A stretch of DNA of 64,000 nt from Desulfitibacter sp. BRH_c19 (lineage in GTDB: Bacteria > Bacillota > DSM-16504 > Desulfitibacterales > Desulfitibacteraceae). The notes beneath the pieces are model-generated. The model was given only the letters and a program-made list of their open reading frames with translations, was not told the DNA's origin and did not search any database. Shown piece by piece: positions 9,330-16,829 of the stretch. Location: contig LOER01000026.1 in the NCBI GenBank assembly GCA_001515945.1, forward strand, positions 62,001 to 126,000, in the 5' to 3' direction. The position numbers and the translations under genes were made by a program. How positions within the stretch are numbered: position 1 is the stretch's first letter; the number at the start of each line of letters is the position of its first letter.

Positions 9330-10367
9330 ATGCCAATACATAATGTAAGGGGGATTACCCGTAGCCATTTTTTTATGACGTTTTGTATGATATTCTTACT
9401 TTTTATGAGTTTAAGTATAACAAATATAGCTCTTGGATTTACCGTTGAGGGGAGGGATACTAGTAAGGAAACTGATTTATCCTGGGCGCTAAATCCCATT
9501 GAGGATAAGTGGTTATATGAGGAGATTAACCCAGAGATAAATATTGGTAGAAATATAGAAGTAGAAAAAACACTTGATTTAATTAAGGAATTGGAAGAGC
9601 AAGCAGAAGAAGCTGGTGCTTCGGGAGCCAAAACAGAAAAAGAAGAAGTTAATAAATCAGAAGAGAAGCCGAAAGAGAAATCCGAAGAAAAATCCGAAGA
9701 AAAATCCGAAAAGAAACCTGTACAAAATCTGGGGGACAATTTAAATAGCTATGTTCTAAGTATAATAAAAACATATGAAATAGGTAAATACCCGTACATA
9801 TTAAATACTGACTATCAAAACTATAATGGAGTAACTACTAATCTTTATTATAAGGACAAGCTTTTGCTTAAAGCCCATCCATCTGGCAATAGGGCTAGTC
9901 ATTGTACAGGAATTACCTTTGAAGTACTCTTCAAAGCAATCCAAGAAAGAAATAGAAAATTAGGAATAGATCCTAATGACTTTAATGGAATGACCTATGA
10001 CCAATTGTTTGATTTTGTAATGCAATGGTATTCAGCTTCTGGATCACAAAACGGTAATATTGCAACAGCTGTGGAGCAGTATGGAGTTGGTAAAAGGATT
10101 ACAAACTTTGAAGAACTAAGGCCTGGGGACTTTATACAATTTTTCAGAGAGAATAATACAGGCCATGTTGTTGTATTTCTTGAGTGGATAAGGGAAAACA
10201 ATAGGATAATTGGCTTAAAATATTGGGGAAGTCAGGAATCCACAAATGGAATAGCCTATAGAACTGAATACTTCAATATTACCAATAAGGACGGGAAAAA
10301 ATATGGCAATGTAATTCAAAATAATATCTATCTTGCTACTATATTCCCAGTAAGTCAGTATAAATAA
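9330..10367 (+). CDS. Secreted NlpC/P60- or CHAP-like cysteine hydrolase (putative)
   Basis: The 345-residue protein starts with a signal peptide (hydrophobic about residues 13-35). A charged linker containing three near-identical KSEE repeats follows (12-base DNA repeat near 9673-9713). The C-terminal domain has SHCTGITFEVLF, with a candidate catalytic Cys, and LRPGDFIQFF followed by TGHVVVFLEW, with a candidate His. That order of Cys, then Gly-Asp, then His is the NlpC/P60-CHAP pattern, suggesting a secreted peptidoglycan or peptide hydrolase. The family assignment is by motif only. GGGAG precedes the ATG. It is a single-gene unit ending in a terminator. Confidence 0.6.
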   Translation: MPIHNVRGITRSHFFMTFCMIFLLFMSLSITNIALGFTVEGRDTSKETDLSWALNPIEDKWLYEEINPEINIGRNIEVEKTLDLIKELEEQAEEAGASGAKTEKEEVNKSEEKPKEKSEEKSEEKSEKKPVQNLGDNLNSYVLSIIKTYEIGKYPYILNTDYQNYNGVTTNLYYKDKLLLKAHPSGNRASHCTGITFEVLFKAIQERNRKLGIDPNDFNGMTYDQLFDFVMQWYSASGSQNGNIATAVEQYGVGKRITNFEELRPGDFIQFFRENNTGHVVVFLEWIRENNRIIGLKYWGSQESTNGIAYRTEYFNITNKDGKKYGNVIQNNIYLATIFPVSQYK

Positions 10368-10373
10368 GACATC

Positions 10374-10406
10374 ATACCCCTGTTTGAGGATAGGGGTATT
10401 TTTTTT
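10374..10406 (+). terminator. Intrinsic terminator
   Basis: ATACCCC (10374-10380) pairs with GGGGTAT (10393-10399), followed by a run of T. It closes the secreted hydrolase unit. Confidence 0.85.
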
Positions 10407-10427
10407 GCGCCTGGTAATAAAATATTA

Positions 10428-10488
10428 TTGACAGACAAAGACTATATATATTATACTTAGAACAAATAGTACGGTATACGAAATATAC
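10428..10488 (+). promoter_or_regulatory. marR promoter and candidate operator
   Basis: TTGACA (10428-10433) and TTATAC (10451-10456) are separated by exactly 17 bases, a near-consensus vegetative promoter. Downstream, GTATA and TATAC arms with a 5-base spacer (10474-10488) make a palindrome before the ribosome site, where a MarR dimer could bind for autoregulation. Confidence 0.7.
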
Positions 10489-10501
10489 GGAGGATGCAAC
10501 A

Positions 10502-10981
10502 ATGCAGTTTGATAATTTGATGGACATTTTTTTTGATAATCTTAAAAAATTGTTTTATCCCGAAGAATGGATAGGTTTGGATCTCTCACTTTCCAAAACA
10601 GAGATGTTTACACTCTTGTTAGTAGATAGACATAAGGAAATAATCATGAGCCAGATTGCAGATTATATAAATATACCTATGAGTACTGCTACGGGAATTG
10701 TAGATAGACTTGTCAAAAAGGGATATTTAAAGCGAGATAGAAGTGATTATGATCGTAGAATTGTTGTACTCCAACTTACTGAAGATGGACAGCATTTGCT
10801 GGATAACTTCAAAGTAAGTGTAAATAAATATATTGATATTATTAACCAGGGACTTACTGAGGAAGAAAGAGAGTTTTTATTTAAAATCATGCTCAAAGCA
10901 GTAAAACTAGTTAGTCAAAGTAATGCCAGTGAACTGCAAGAAACAGAAGTAAAAAAGATTAAGAAGATTAATATTGAATAG
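10502..10981 (+). CDS. MarR-family transcriptional regulator
   Basis: The 159-residue protein has the winged-helix MarR fold. LSKTEMFTLLLV precedes a recognition helix in IPMSTATGIVDRLVKKGYL, and the wing signature DRSDYDRRIVVLQLTEDG follows. The C-terminal helix would form the dimer interface, and the tail is Lys/Glu-rich. GGAGG lies eight bases before the ATG. The family usually represses its own gene or a neighbouring exporter, here possibly the downstream genes. A promoter and a palindrome directly upstream support autoregulation. Confidence 0.92.
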   Translation: MQFDNLMDIFFDNLKKLFYPEEWIGLDLSLSKTEMFTLLLVDRHKEIIMSQIADYINIPMSTATGIVDRLVKKGYLKRDRSDYDRRIVVLQLTEDGQHLLDNFKVSVNKYIDIINQGLTEEEREFLFKIMLKAVKLVSQSNASELQETEVKKIKKINIE

Positions 10982-11093
10982 AATAGGCTTTTTGTTTTAG
11001 TTTAGCTAGATAGCCCACCAATAGAGTGGGCCATCTACAAAGCATTTAGTACGAGTAACGTAATATCCTAAATATGAATGAATAATATTAATT

Positions 11094-11143
11094 GGGGACA
11101 GTCCTTTGCCACAAAGCTAGACCTGTAATTGAGGTGTGTCCCC
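11094..11143. repeat. REP-like inverted repeat (GGGGACA...TGTCCCC)
   Basis: GGGGACA (11094-11100) and TGTCCCC (11137-11143) bracket 36 bases that contain an inner CTTTG/CAAAG hairpin. This GGGGACAGTCC type is familiar from Firmicute intergenic repeats linked with REP-associated Y1 transposases. No transposase gene is nearby. Confidence 0.55.
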
Positions 11144-11166
11144 ATACATTAACGGAGGGGATTTAA

Positions 11167-12345
11167 ATGAGAATTATATTATATACTGGAAAAGGTGGCG
11201 TAGGAAAAACTAGTGTTGCTGCTGCATCAGCAGTAAAAATTGCTAACGAAGGGTATAAAACCTTGGTTGTTAGTACTGATCCAGCTCACAGTTTAGGCGA
11301 TTCCTTTGATCTGAAATTATCAGCTGAACCAATTGAAATAACAGAAAACCTATGGGCTCAGGAGATTGATAGCATGCACGAGGTAGAAAAGGGATGGGGT
11401 CAAGTACAAAAATATTTGACTACCCTTTTTACTGCTAAAACTGTAAAAGATATTACTACAGAAGAGCTTACTGTTTTTCCTGGCATGGAAGATCTTTTAA
11501 GTCTGATTAGGATTTTAAAGTATTACAAAGAAAAGACATATGATGTAATAATTATAGATTGTGCTCCAACTGGCGAAACCTTAGCATTTCTAAGCTTTCC
11601 TGATATGTTAAGGTGGTGGATGGATAAATTATTCCCAATAAAGAGAAAAGCTTTGAAGATTTTCAAACCAATAGCTGAGCCTATATTAGGACTACCCATG
11701 CCTACGGATGGAGTTATGGGCGAAATTGAAAATATCTATAATCAGTTGGATGAGATGAGGCATATTTTATCAGATAGAGAAATAACCAGCGTTAGGGTTG
11801 TAGTTAACCCAGAAAAAATGGTTATCAAAGAAGCACAACGTAGCTTCACCTATTTGAATATTTATGACTTTAATGTAGATGCAATTATAGTAAACAGGGT
11901 TATCCCCGACGATGTATCCGATGAGTACTTTAATATATGGAAGGATACTCAAAAAAAGTATAAGGAAATCATTTACGATAGTTTTTCACCTGTACCAATC
12001 TATAATGCTCCACTTTTTGAAAGAGAAGTTGTTGGTCTGCAAATGCTTAAAAGAATGGGAGATACAGTATTTGGCGAGGAAGATCCAGCTAGTATAAAGT
12101 TTAATTCTAGAACCCAATACGTTGAAAAAGATGGAGATGAGTACCTCTTTACAATCCATATGCCTTTTACAGAGAAGGGTGATTTGTCTCTGAATCAAAA
12201 AGGAGATGAGTTAATAATTAAAGTGGGAAGTATCAAAAGGAATATAGTTTTACCTAGAACTCTCTTAAATCTATCAGTAGTAGGTGCAAAATTTGAGGAT
12301 GAAGTGTTAAAGGTTAGATTTGGAGGTGGCGGAGATGAAAAATAG
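11167..12345 (+). CDS. ArsA/GET3-family anion-transporting ATPase with HSP20-like tail
   Basis: The 392-residue protein starts with the deviant Walker A of the family, GKGGVGKTSVA, followed by the switch motif STDPAHSLGDSFD. A second switch, IIDCAPTGETL, lies near residue 135. The last about 80 residues (from YLFTIHMPFTEKG) form a beta-rich segment like the HSP20-type domain attached to many bacterial ArsA homologues. The protein is probably a membrane-targeting or substrate-handling ATPase rather than an arsenite pump, as no arsenic genes are nearby. It overlaps the next small gene by 11 bases. Confidence 0.85.
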   Translation: MRIILYTGKGGVGKTSVAAASAVKIANEGYKTLVVSTDPAHSLGDSFDLKLSAEPIEITENLWAQEIDSMHEVEKGWGQVQKYLTTLFTAKTVKDITTEELTVFPGMEDLLSLIRILKYYKEKTYDVIIIDCAPTGETLAFLSFPDMLRWWMDKLFPIKRKALKIFKPIAEPILGLPMPTDGVMGEIENIYNQLDEMRHILSDREITSVRVVVNPEKMVIKEAQRSFTYLNIYDFNVDAIIVNRVIPDDVSDEYFNIWKDTQKKYKEIIYDSFSPVPIYNAPLFEREVVGLQMLKRMGDTVFGEEDPASIKFNSRTQYVEKDGDEYLFTIHMPFTEKGDLSLNQKGDELIIKVGSIKRNIVLPRTLLNLSVVGAKFEDEVLKVRFGGGGDEK

Positions 12346-12553
12346 CTCAATAAAGGAAATCATAAAGCTTAAGCTTAAATTAGCCGATAACGTAATAGAT
12401 TTGTTTCCAGATCCAATAGGAGACCAGGTAAAGGAATTAAAGAAAACTATGTTAGACGCCATTATTGAAGCTGATCAAGAGAATCAAGACGAAAATCGGG
12501 AGCAAAAAGAAAGAGGTATGATTAAACCAATAAATATTTTAACCCTTTTGTAA
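12335..12553 (+). CDS. Small helical protein coupled to ArsA-like ATPase
   Basis: This is a 72-residue protein. ATG 12335 is preferred because GGAGG lies eight bases upstream inside the ArsA-like gene; an in-frame TTG at 12320 has no such site. The sequence is highly charged and helical (IKEIIKLKLKLADNVIDLFP, then KELKKTMLDAIIEAD), without membrane segment or known motif. The 11-base overlap with the ATPase gene indicates translational coupling, so it probably acts with the ATPase. I do not recognise a named family. Confidence 0.65.
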   Translation: MKNSSIKEIIKLKLKLADNVIDLFPDPIGDQVKELKKTMLDAIIEADQENQDENREQKERGMIKPINILTLL

Positions 12554-12614
12554 CTGGATAGTTTAAAATAGGGATAAGATTTGTTTTTCAGATTCGGTTA
12601 ACGGGGGGATTACT

Positions 12615-13250
12615 GTGATAGGTATTTTTTTCCAATCACTACTTATTGGGTATTCTGGAGCGATGATGCCTGGATCTTTGTTTACATATACAGTAGATAG
12701 AAGTATACGCCATGGAACAAAGACGGGATTGATTGTATCACTTGGACATTCGCTTCTTGAATTGGTTTTAGTAATTTTAATATTTCTAGGAGCTGGAAAA
12801 TATCTCTCTACAGATATGGCCAGAGCCGTCATAGGGCTGATAGGCGGAGTGGTTTTAGGATTTCTGGGATTTGGAATGATAAAAGACGTATATTTGAACA
12901 AAATTTCATTAGATACTGAAGACAACAAAAGTACTAAACAGGGAAATATGTTTTTAGCAGGTGCAGTACTAAGTGCAACCAATCCGTATTTCATCATCTG
13001 GTGGTCAGCGGTAGGTCTTACATTAATAATGAATTCTTACTATGCTTTTGGCATTACCGGTATTGCAATATTTTATATTGGACATATATTAGCTGATATT
13101 TCGTGGTTTACCTTTGTTGCTGCCCTTATAAGCAAGACAAGGCACCTAATAAATATTAAGGCATATAAGGTGATAATTGTTGTTTTAGCAGTTTGCCTTA
13201 TAGGTTTCGGAGTTACTTTCTTCGCAAGCGGTATAAGATATATATCATAA
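12615..13250 (+). CDS. LysE/RhtB-family amino-acid exporter
   Basis: The 211-residue polytopic membrane protein has about six hydrophobic segments. It shows the LysE pattern: PGSLFTYTVDRSIRHG near the start with the family's proline-glycine loop, GHSLLELVLVILI in the second helix, and ATNPYFIIWWSAVG around residue 120. The family exports amino acids or related metabolites. GTG 12615 follows GGGGGG at a normal distance. A terminator follows directly. The substrate is unknown. Confidence 0.88.
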   Translation: MIGIFFQSLLIGYSGAMMPGSLFTYTVDRSIRHGTKTGLIVSLGHSLLELVLVILIFLGAGKYLSTDMARAVIGLIGGVVLGFLGFGMIKDVYLNKISLDTEDNKSTKQGNMFLAGAVLSATNPYFIIWWSAVGLTLIMNSYYAFGITGIAIFYIGHILADISWFTFVAALISKTRHLINIKAYKVIIVVLAVCLIGFGVTFFASGIRYIS

Positions 13251-13263
13251 TTTCTTTAATATC

Positions 13264-13295
13264 AAGCACCTTTCTCTTATTGAGAGGTGCTTTTT
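13264..13295 (+). terminator. Terminator after lysE-like gene
   Basis: AGCACC and GGTGCT pair, with an inner TCTC/GAGA, around TTAT, followed by five T. Confidence 0.8.
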
Positions 13296-13348
13296 GCAAT
13301 TAATTGTCTCTGTATTTTACTTAGAGTAACTGTATGAAGCTAAGAAAC

Positions 13349-13368
13349 TGACAAGATCCTGACAAGAT
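13349..13368 (+). promoter_or_regulatory. Direct repeat upstream of XRE regulator
   Basis: TGACAAGAT occurs at 13349-13357 and 13360-13368, an 11-base period, so both copies face the same side of the helix. The rest of the 245-base region before the regulator is very AT-rich. It may be a regulator binding site; no partner protein is proven. Confidence 0.3.
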
Positions 13369-13495
13369 ATGAAATATATATATTATAAATTGCAATATAT
13401 AATTTACATTAAGACATATATAATATATAATAATGACAAATGTTGCTATAACAGTTTTTTGAAAGCTTTTTTGAAAAGAGACGGGGTTATAGAGA

Positions 13496-13690
13496 ATGAA
13501 GAATATAAAATTGAAGTTAGCAAGAGTTGAAAAGGATTTATCGCAAGAACAACTGGCAGAAAATGTTAATGTGACGAGACAAACTATTGGTTTAATAGAA
13601 GCTGGTAAGTATAATCCTACACTCAAACTTTGTATTGCGATATGCAAAGAACTGAACAAAACTTTAAATGATATTTTCTGGGAGGACTGA
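13496..13690 (+). CDS. XRE-family helix-turn-helix regulator
   Basis: The 64-residue protein is almost entirely one Cro/CI-type helix-turn-helix: LKLARVEKDLSQEQLAENVN, then VTRQTIGLIEAGKYNPTL, then a short NDIFWED tail. Such minimal regulators commonly sit directly upstream of a small membrane protein gene and control that pair. Here the membrane gene starts four bases after the stop. The ribosome site before ATG 13496 is weak. Confidence 0.9.
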   Translation: MKNIKLKLARVEKDLSQEQLAENVNVTRQTIGLIEAGKYNPTLKLCIAICKELNKTLNDIFWED

Positions 13691-13693
13691 GTA

Positions 13694-14134
13694 ATGAAAA
13701 AGATTGAAGATGAAAGAATCATCACAGAGAAAAGAAGGATTAATTCAAATGCATTTGGAATATGTTTTTTATTATTATGGGCGATATTATTAGTTAGGCA
13801 ATTTGTGCTACAGCAGACTATTATGGAATATATTGATATATTTTTGCTAACAATTGGTCTTTCAATATATATTACTGCAAATAGTGTGCTTAAAGGTCTC
13901 TATTTAACATATAGGAGTAAAAATGTTAGAAAAAAATCAAATTTAATAGGTGCTTTTGTCGGGTTATCAACATTTACGATTGTGCAACTTTTTGTAATGA
14001 GTTATGATCTTACCAATTGGCAAGATGTTCTTAATTTGATAGTGTCAGGGATAGCATTTTTTATTGCTTGGATAACGATTCAAAATATTTTATTTAAAAT
14101 TAGTGAAAAAAAGTCAAATAAAGATATAGAATAG
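13694..14134 (+). CDS. Four-helix membrane protein paired with XRE regulator
   Basis: The 146-residue protein has four hydrophobic segments (about residues 22-38, 45-62, 85-102 and 112-132) and a Lys-rich C-terminal tail. It resembles the DUF6773/DUF3796-like proteins encoded after short XRE regulators, but I place it there by context and shape rather than motif. Its GGAGG overlaps the stop of the regulator gene, so the two form one operon. No enzymatic motif is seen, and the function is unknown. Confidence 0.7.
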   Translation: MKKIEDERIITEKRRINSNAFGICFLLLWAILLVRQFVLQQTIMEYIDIFLLTIGLSIYITANSVLKGLYLTYRSKNVRKKSNLIGAFVGLSTFTIVQLFVMSYDLTNWQDVLNLIVSGIAFFIAWITIQNILFKISEKKSNKDIE

Positions 14135-14207
14135 TACGATCAATAGTACCCTCATTAGATTTAGTGAACTCGTTTAGCCAACCTCATTTGCTCGTTGGTT
14201 AAAAGTT

Positions 14208-14465
14208 ATGAATAAGGATTATATTGGTATTGAGGGAATTGTCGGGCAATATGTAGATTTGCTAAATATCAAGTATATTAATATGGACAGGGAAAAGCGT
14301 CTAAAGAATCTAACCAAAATTGCTAAACGAATTGTTGAATTTAGTTCAGATGATGACCACCGAGAAATAAAAGAGGTTGTAGTAAAAGCGGCAAAAGAAT
14401 ATGGCTGCCCAGAGGAACACATTCGCCTTGAGGGCATTGAATACCCTGATGAAATTAGGTGGTAG
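14208..14465 (+). CDS. Hypothetical 85-residue protein
   Basis: This is a soluble, charged protein of 85 residues with REIKEVVVKAAKEYGCPEEH in its second half. No convincing ribosome site precedes ATG 14208, and the upstream in-frame stretch soon meets a stop. It may therefore be a remnant of a longer gene or a poorly translated gene. Base use resembles that of its neighbours. A good terminator follows at 14520. No family is recognised. Confidence 0.45.
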   Translation: MNKDYIGIEGIVGQYVDLLNIKYINMDREKRLKNLTKIAKRIVEFSSDDDHREIKEVVVKAAKEYGCPEEHIRLEGIEYPDEIRW

Positions 14466-14519
14466 GATTAACACTACTTATTCCATACGGTAGAATATCT
14501 GACCCCATCCAAGATTGTA

Positions 14520-14552
14520 CCTTTGCACAATAATATAGTGCAAGGGTTTTTT
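14520..14552 (+). terminator. Intrinsic terminator before the island
   Basis: CTTTGCAC and GTGCAAGG pair around AATAATATA, followed by six T. It separates the 85-residue gene from the McrB-like operon. Confidence 0.8.
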
Positions 14553-14663
14553 GCTATCTACGGAACATATGAAAAATAAAAAACTATAAGTAGGATTATG
14601 AGCATTTTTCCCGAATTACATACAACAAATGTATTAAGAATACTTTTTCAAGGAGAAGGCCAA

Positions 14664-16829
14664 ATGTCAATTATAAAAATGTTTCAGAGTAAATTTAAGA
14701 ATCGCCAAGCTTCATATATGATGGTTACAATTCTAGCTATGCTGGAAAGCTGTTCAGGTGAAGGAGCAGCTAATATTGATGATGTCGTTACATTATTTCG
14801 GAAGTTTTATAAAACCAGAATAGAGAATGATAAGCTGCCTGAAAAAAATGATAGAGACATGGCAAATGTAGATTCAATGTCACTACAGCAAATTAAATCA
14901 CTAGTATTAAGAAATCCGGTACATCATTTAAATGGTCTTATAATTTATGATAGTAATCAGGGTTTATTGAGGTTTAAAAAGGAAATTGCTAACCAGTTAA
15001 ATGGCTCAACAAAAAGGGAATTAAGAATGGTAGCCTATCAGAATTTATATGGTTACTATAAAAGCTTAGATACCTATCAAATAACAACAAAAGACCTAGC
15101 AGATTTACCAATAGGTTATGCAGTTTCTGCAAAAGATATATCATTATTGTCTAAGCAGAATCAGATGAAAGGTATTCATCCAATACAAAATGATAGTTTC
15201 AAAGCCGTCATCATTTTATGCACAATCGGGGGTGAGCAGCATCCCAATGAATGGCTGGACCATGAAAAAACTTTATTAAAATATTATCTAGAAAGCAGAA
15301 CCGGTGCAGAGGGCAAAAAAGTTTATAATGAAAACCTTTCTACAAATAGATCAATAAGCAACTCTTTGCAAGATGGATATCCACTATATGTTTTTGTAAG
15401 AGAACAAAAAGGAGAGCTTTTCCATTATGAAGGCAAATTTCTTTATAAACAACTGGTTACAGAGGATGATGGTGATATGTATTTTGAATTAGAGAGCGAA
15501 AAGGGTGAGGAAATAAGTAATGGTAGTATACCTGATGTTAGCAAAGAAGAAATACTGAAAGCCCTAGAAGAATTTGACCTTACAAAAAGAAATACACCAG
15601 ACTGGATAGATTGGGATAAAAAGAAAAGACAGAAATATGCAATTCTTTTTAAAAACAAAATCTATCCACCTAAATATATTGTAAAAATGGCTACAGGTAT
15701 TAATGTTGGTCTTTTTAGTGGAGGGGAACAAACAAATTCTTACCTTACTAAGAGAGGATTCGAAATAATAGCGTTAAACAATGAGCTTCCAGGAGATGTG
15801 AAAGATATTTTAGGGCATATCTATAAATATATTAAAAGTAAGGGGTTTAATTATGAGCTTAGCTTTATACAGAACTTTCTTCTTAGTTTAAAAACCAAAC
15901 CCTTTTTAATTCTAGCTGGAATATCAGGAACTGGAAAGACTAAAATGGTTGAGCTTTTCGCTGAGGCTGTTGGTGCTACTACTTTAAATGGACGCTATAA
16001 TTTAATTCCAGTAAGACCCGATTGGAATGACAGTACTGATTTGCTAGGCTACAGTAATTTGCAGGGTGAATTTGTGCCGGGAAAACTAACCCAGATTATT
16101 TTCGCAGCCCAAAGCAATTCAAAATATCCATATTTTATATGTCTGGATGAGATGAACTTAGCCAGGGTTGAGTATTATTTTAGTGAGTTTCTAAGTATTA
16201 TGGAGTCGCGTAAAAGTATTAATGGGGTAATTACTAGTGCTCCTATTACAGTAAATGGACTCAAGGATATTATAACTTTTCCAGAAAATCTATACGTGAT
16301 TGGTACTGTGAATATGGATGAAACAACCCATCCATTTAGTCGTAAGGTATTAGATAGAGCTAATACTTTAGAGTTTTCAGAAATTGATTTAAGTAACTTC
16401 CCAGAGCAGTCAGTAGAAAAACAAAAAGTTATGTTAATAGAGAATGACATACTTCGAAGTGAATTCTTGACATTAAAAGACTGTTATGCTGGCAATGAAG
16501 ATTTCATTAAGGAAAAGGTTAAAATTCTTGGTGAAATCAATGAAATCTTAATGCCTTCTGGATTAAGTATAGGATATAGAATCCGAGACGAATTTAGTAT
16601 TTATCTCTTTTACAATAAAAGGTGGAGTCTATTATCAGAAGATAAAGCCATAGACTATCAAATTATGCAAAAGATATTACCCCGTATTCATGGTAGTTCA
16701 ATGGGAGTAGAAGATATTCTAAAAGAACTTGAGCAATTTTTAAGCAGTAAATATCCGATGAGCAAAAGGAAAATTGAGTTTATGTTGAGGAGGTTCTCTG
16801 AAGATGGCTTTACCTCCTTCTGGCTCTAA
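14664..16829 (+). CDS. McrB-like AAA+ NTPase of a McrBC-type restriction system
   Basis: The likely start is ATG 14664, with AGGAG eight bases upstream, giving 721 residues. An earlier in-frame ATG at 14598 has a weak site. The N-terminal half holds a segment with YPPKYIVKMA and LFSGGEQTNSYL (about residues 330-365), a module often attached to restriction enzymes. The AAA+ core follows: Walker A GISGTGKT (about 420), Walker B YFICLDEMNLA (about 490) and GTVNMDE (about 550), the McrB nucleotide-specificity region. It overlaps the partner nuclease gene by 26 bases. It is expected to translocate or remodel DNA for that nuclease. Confidence 0.85.
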   Translation: MSIIKMFQSKFKNRQASYMMVTILAMLESCSGEGAANIDDVVTLFRKFYKTRIENDKLPEKNDRDMANVDSMSLQQIKSLVLRNPVHHLNGLIIYDSNQGLLRFKKEIANQLNGSTKRELRMVAYQNLYGYYKSLDTYQITTKDLADLPIGYAVSAKDISLLSKQNQMKGIHPIQNDSFKAVIILCTIGGEQHPNEWLDHEKTLLKYYLESRTGAEGKKVYNENLSTNRSISNSLQDGYPLYVFVREQKGELFHYEGKFLYKQLVTEDDGDMYFELESEKGEEISNGSIPDVSKEEILKALEEFDLTKRNTPDWIDWDKKKRQKYAILFKNKIYPPKYIVKMATGINVGLFSGGEQTNSYLTKRGFEIIALNNELPGDVKDILGHIYKYIKSKGFNYELSFIQNFLLSLKTKPFLILAGISGTGKTKMVELFAEAVGATTLNGRYNLIPVRPDWNDSTDLLGYSNLQGEFVPGKLTQIIFAAQSNSKYPYFICLDEMNLARVEYYFSEFLSIMESRKSINGVITSAPITVNGLKDIITFPENLYVIGTVNMDETTHPFSRKVLDRANTLEFSEIDLSNFPEQSVEKQKVMLIENDILRSEFLTLKDCYAGNEDFIKEKVKILGEINEILMPSGLSIGYRIRDEFSIYLFYNKRWSLLSEDKAIDYQIMQKILPRIHGSSMGVEDILKELEQFLSSKYPMSKRKIEFMLRRFSEDGFTSFWL

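Noticed and set aside
12563-12997. Open frame antisense to the LysE-family gene
   Set aside because: It has no ribosome site or motif and the plus-strand membrane protein explains the sequence.
14483-14512. GGGGTCAGATATTC (minus strand) as a fourth copy of the TAGGGTCAGG repeat
   Set aside because: Similarity ends after eight bases.
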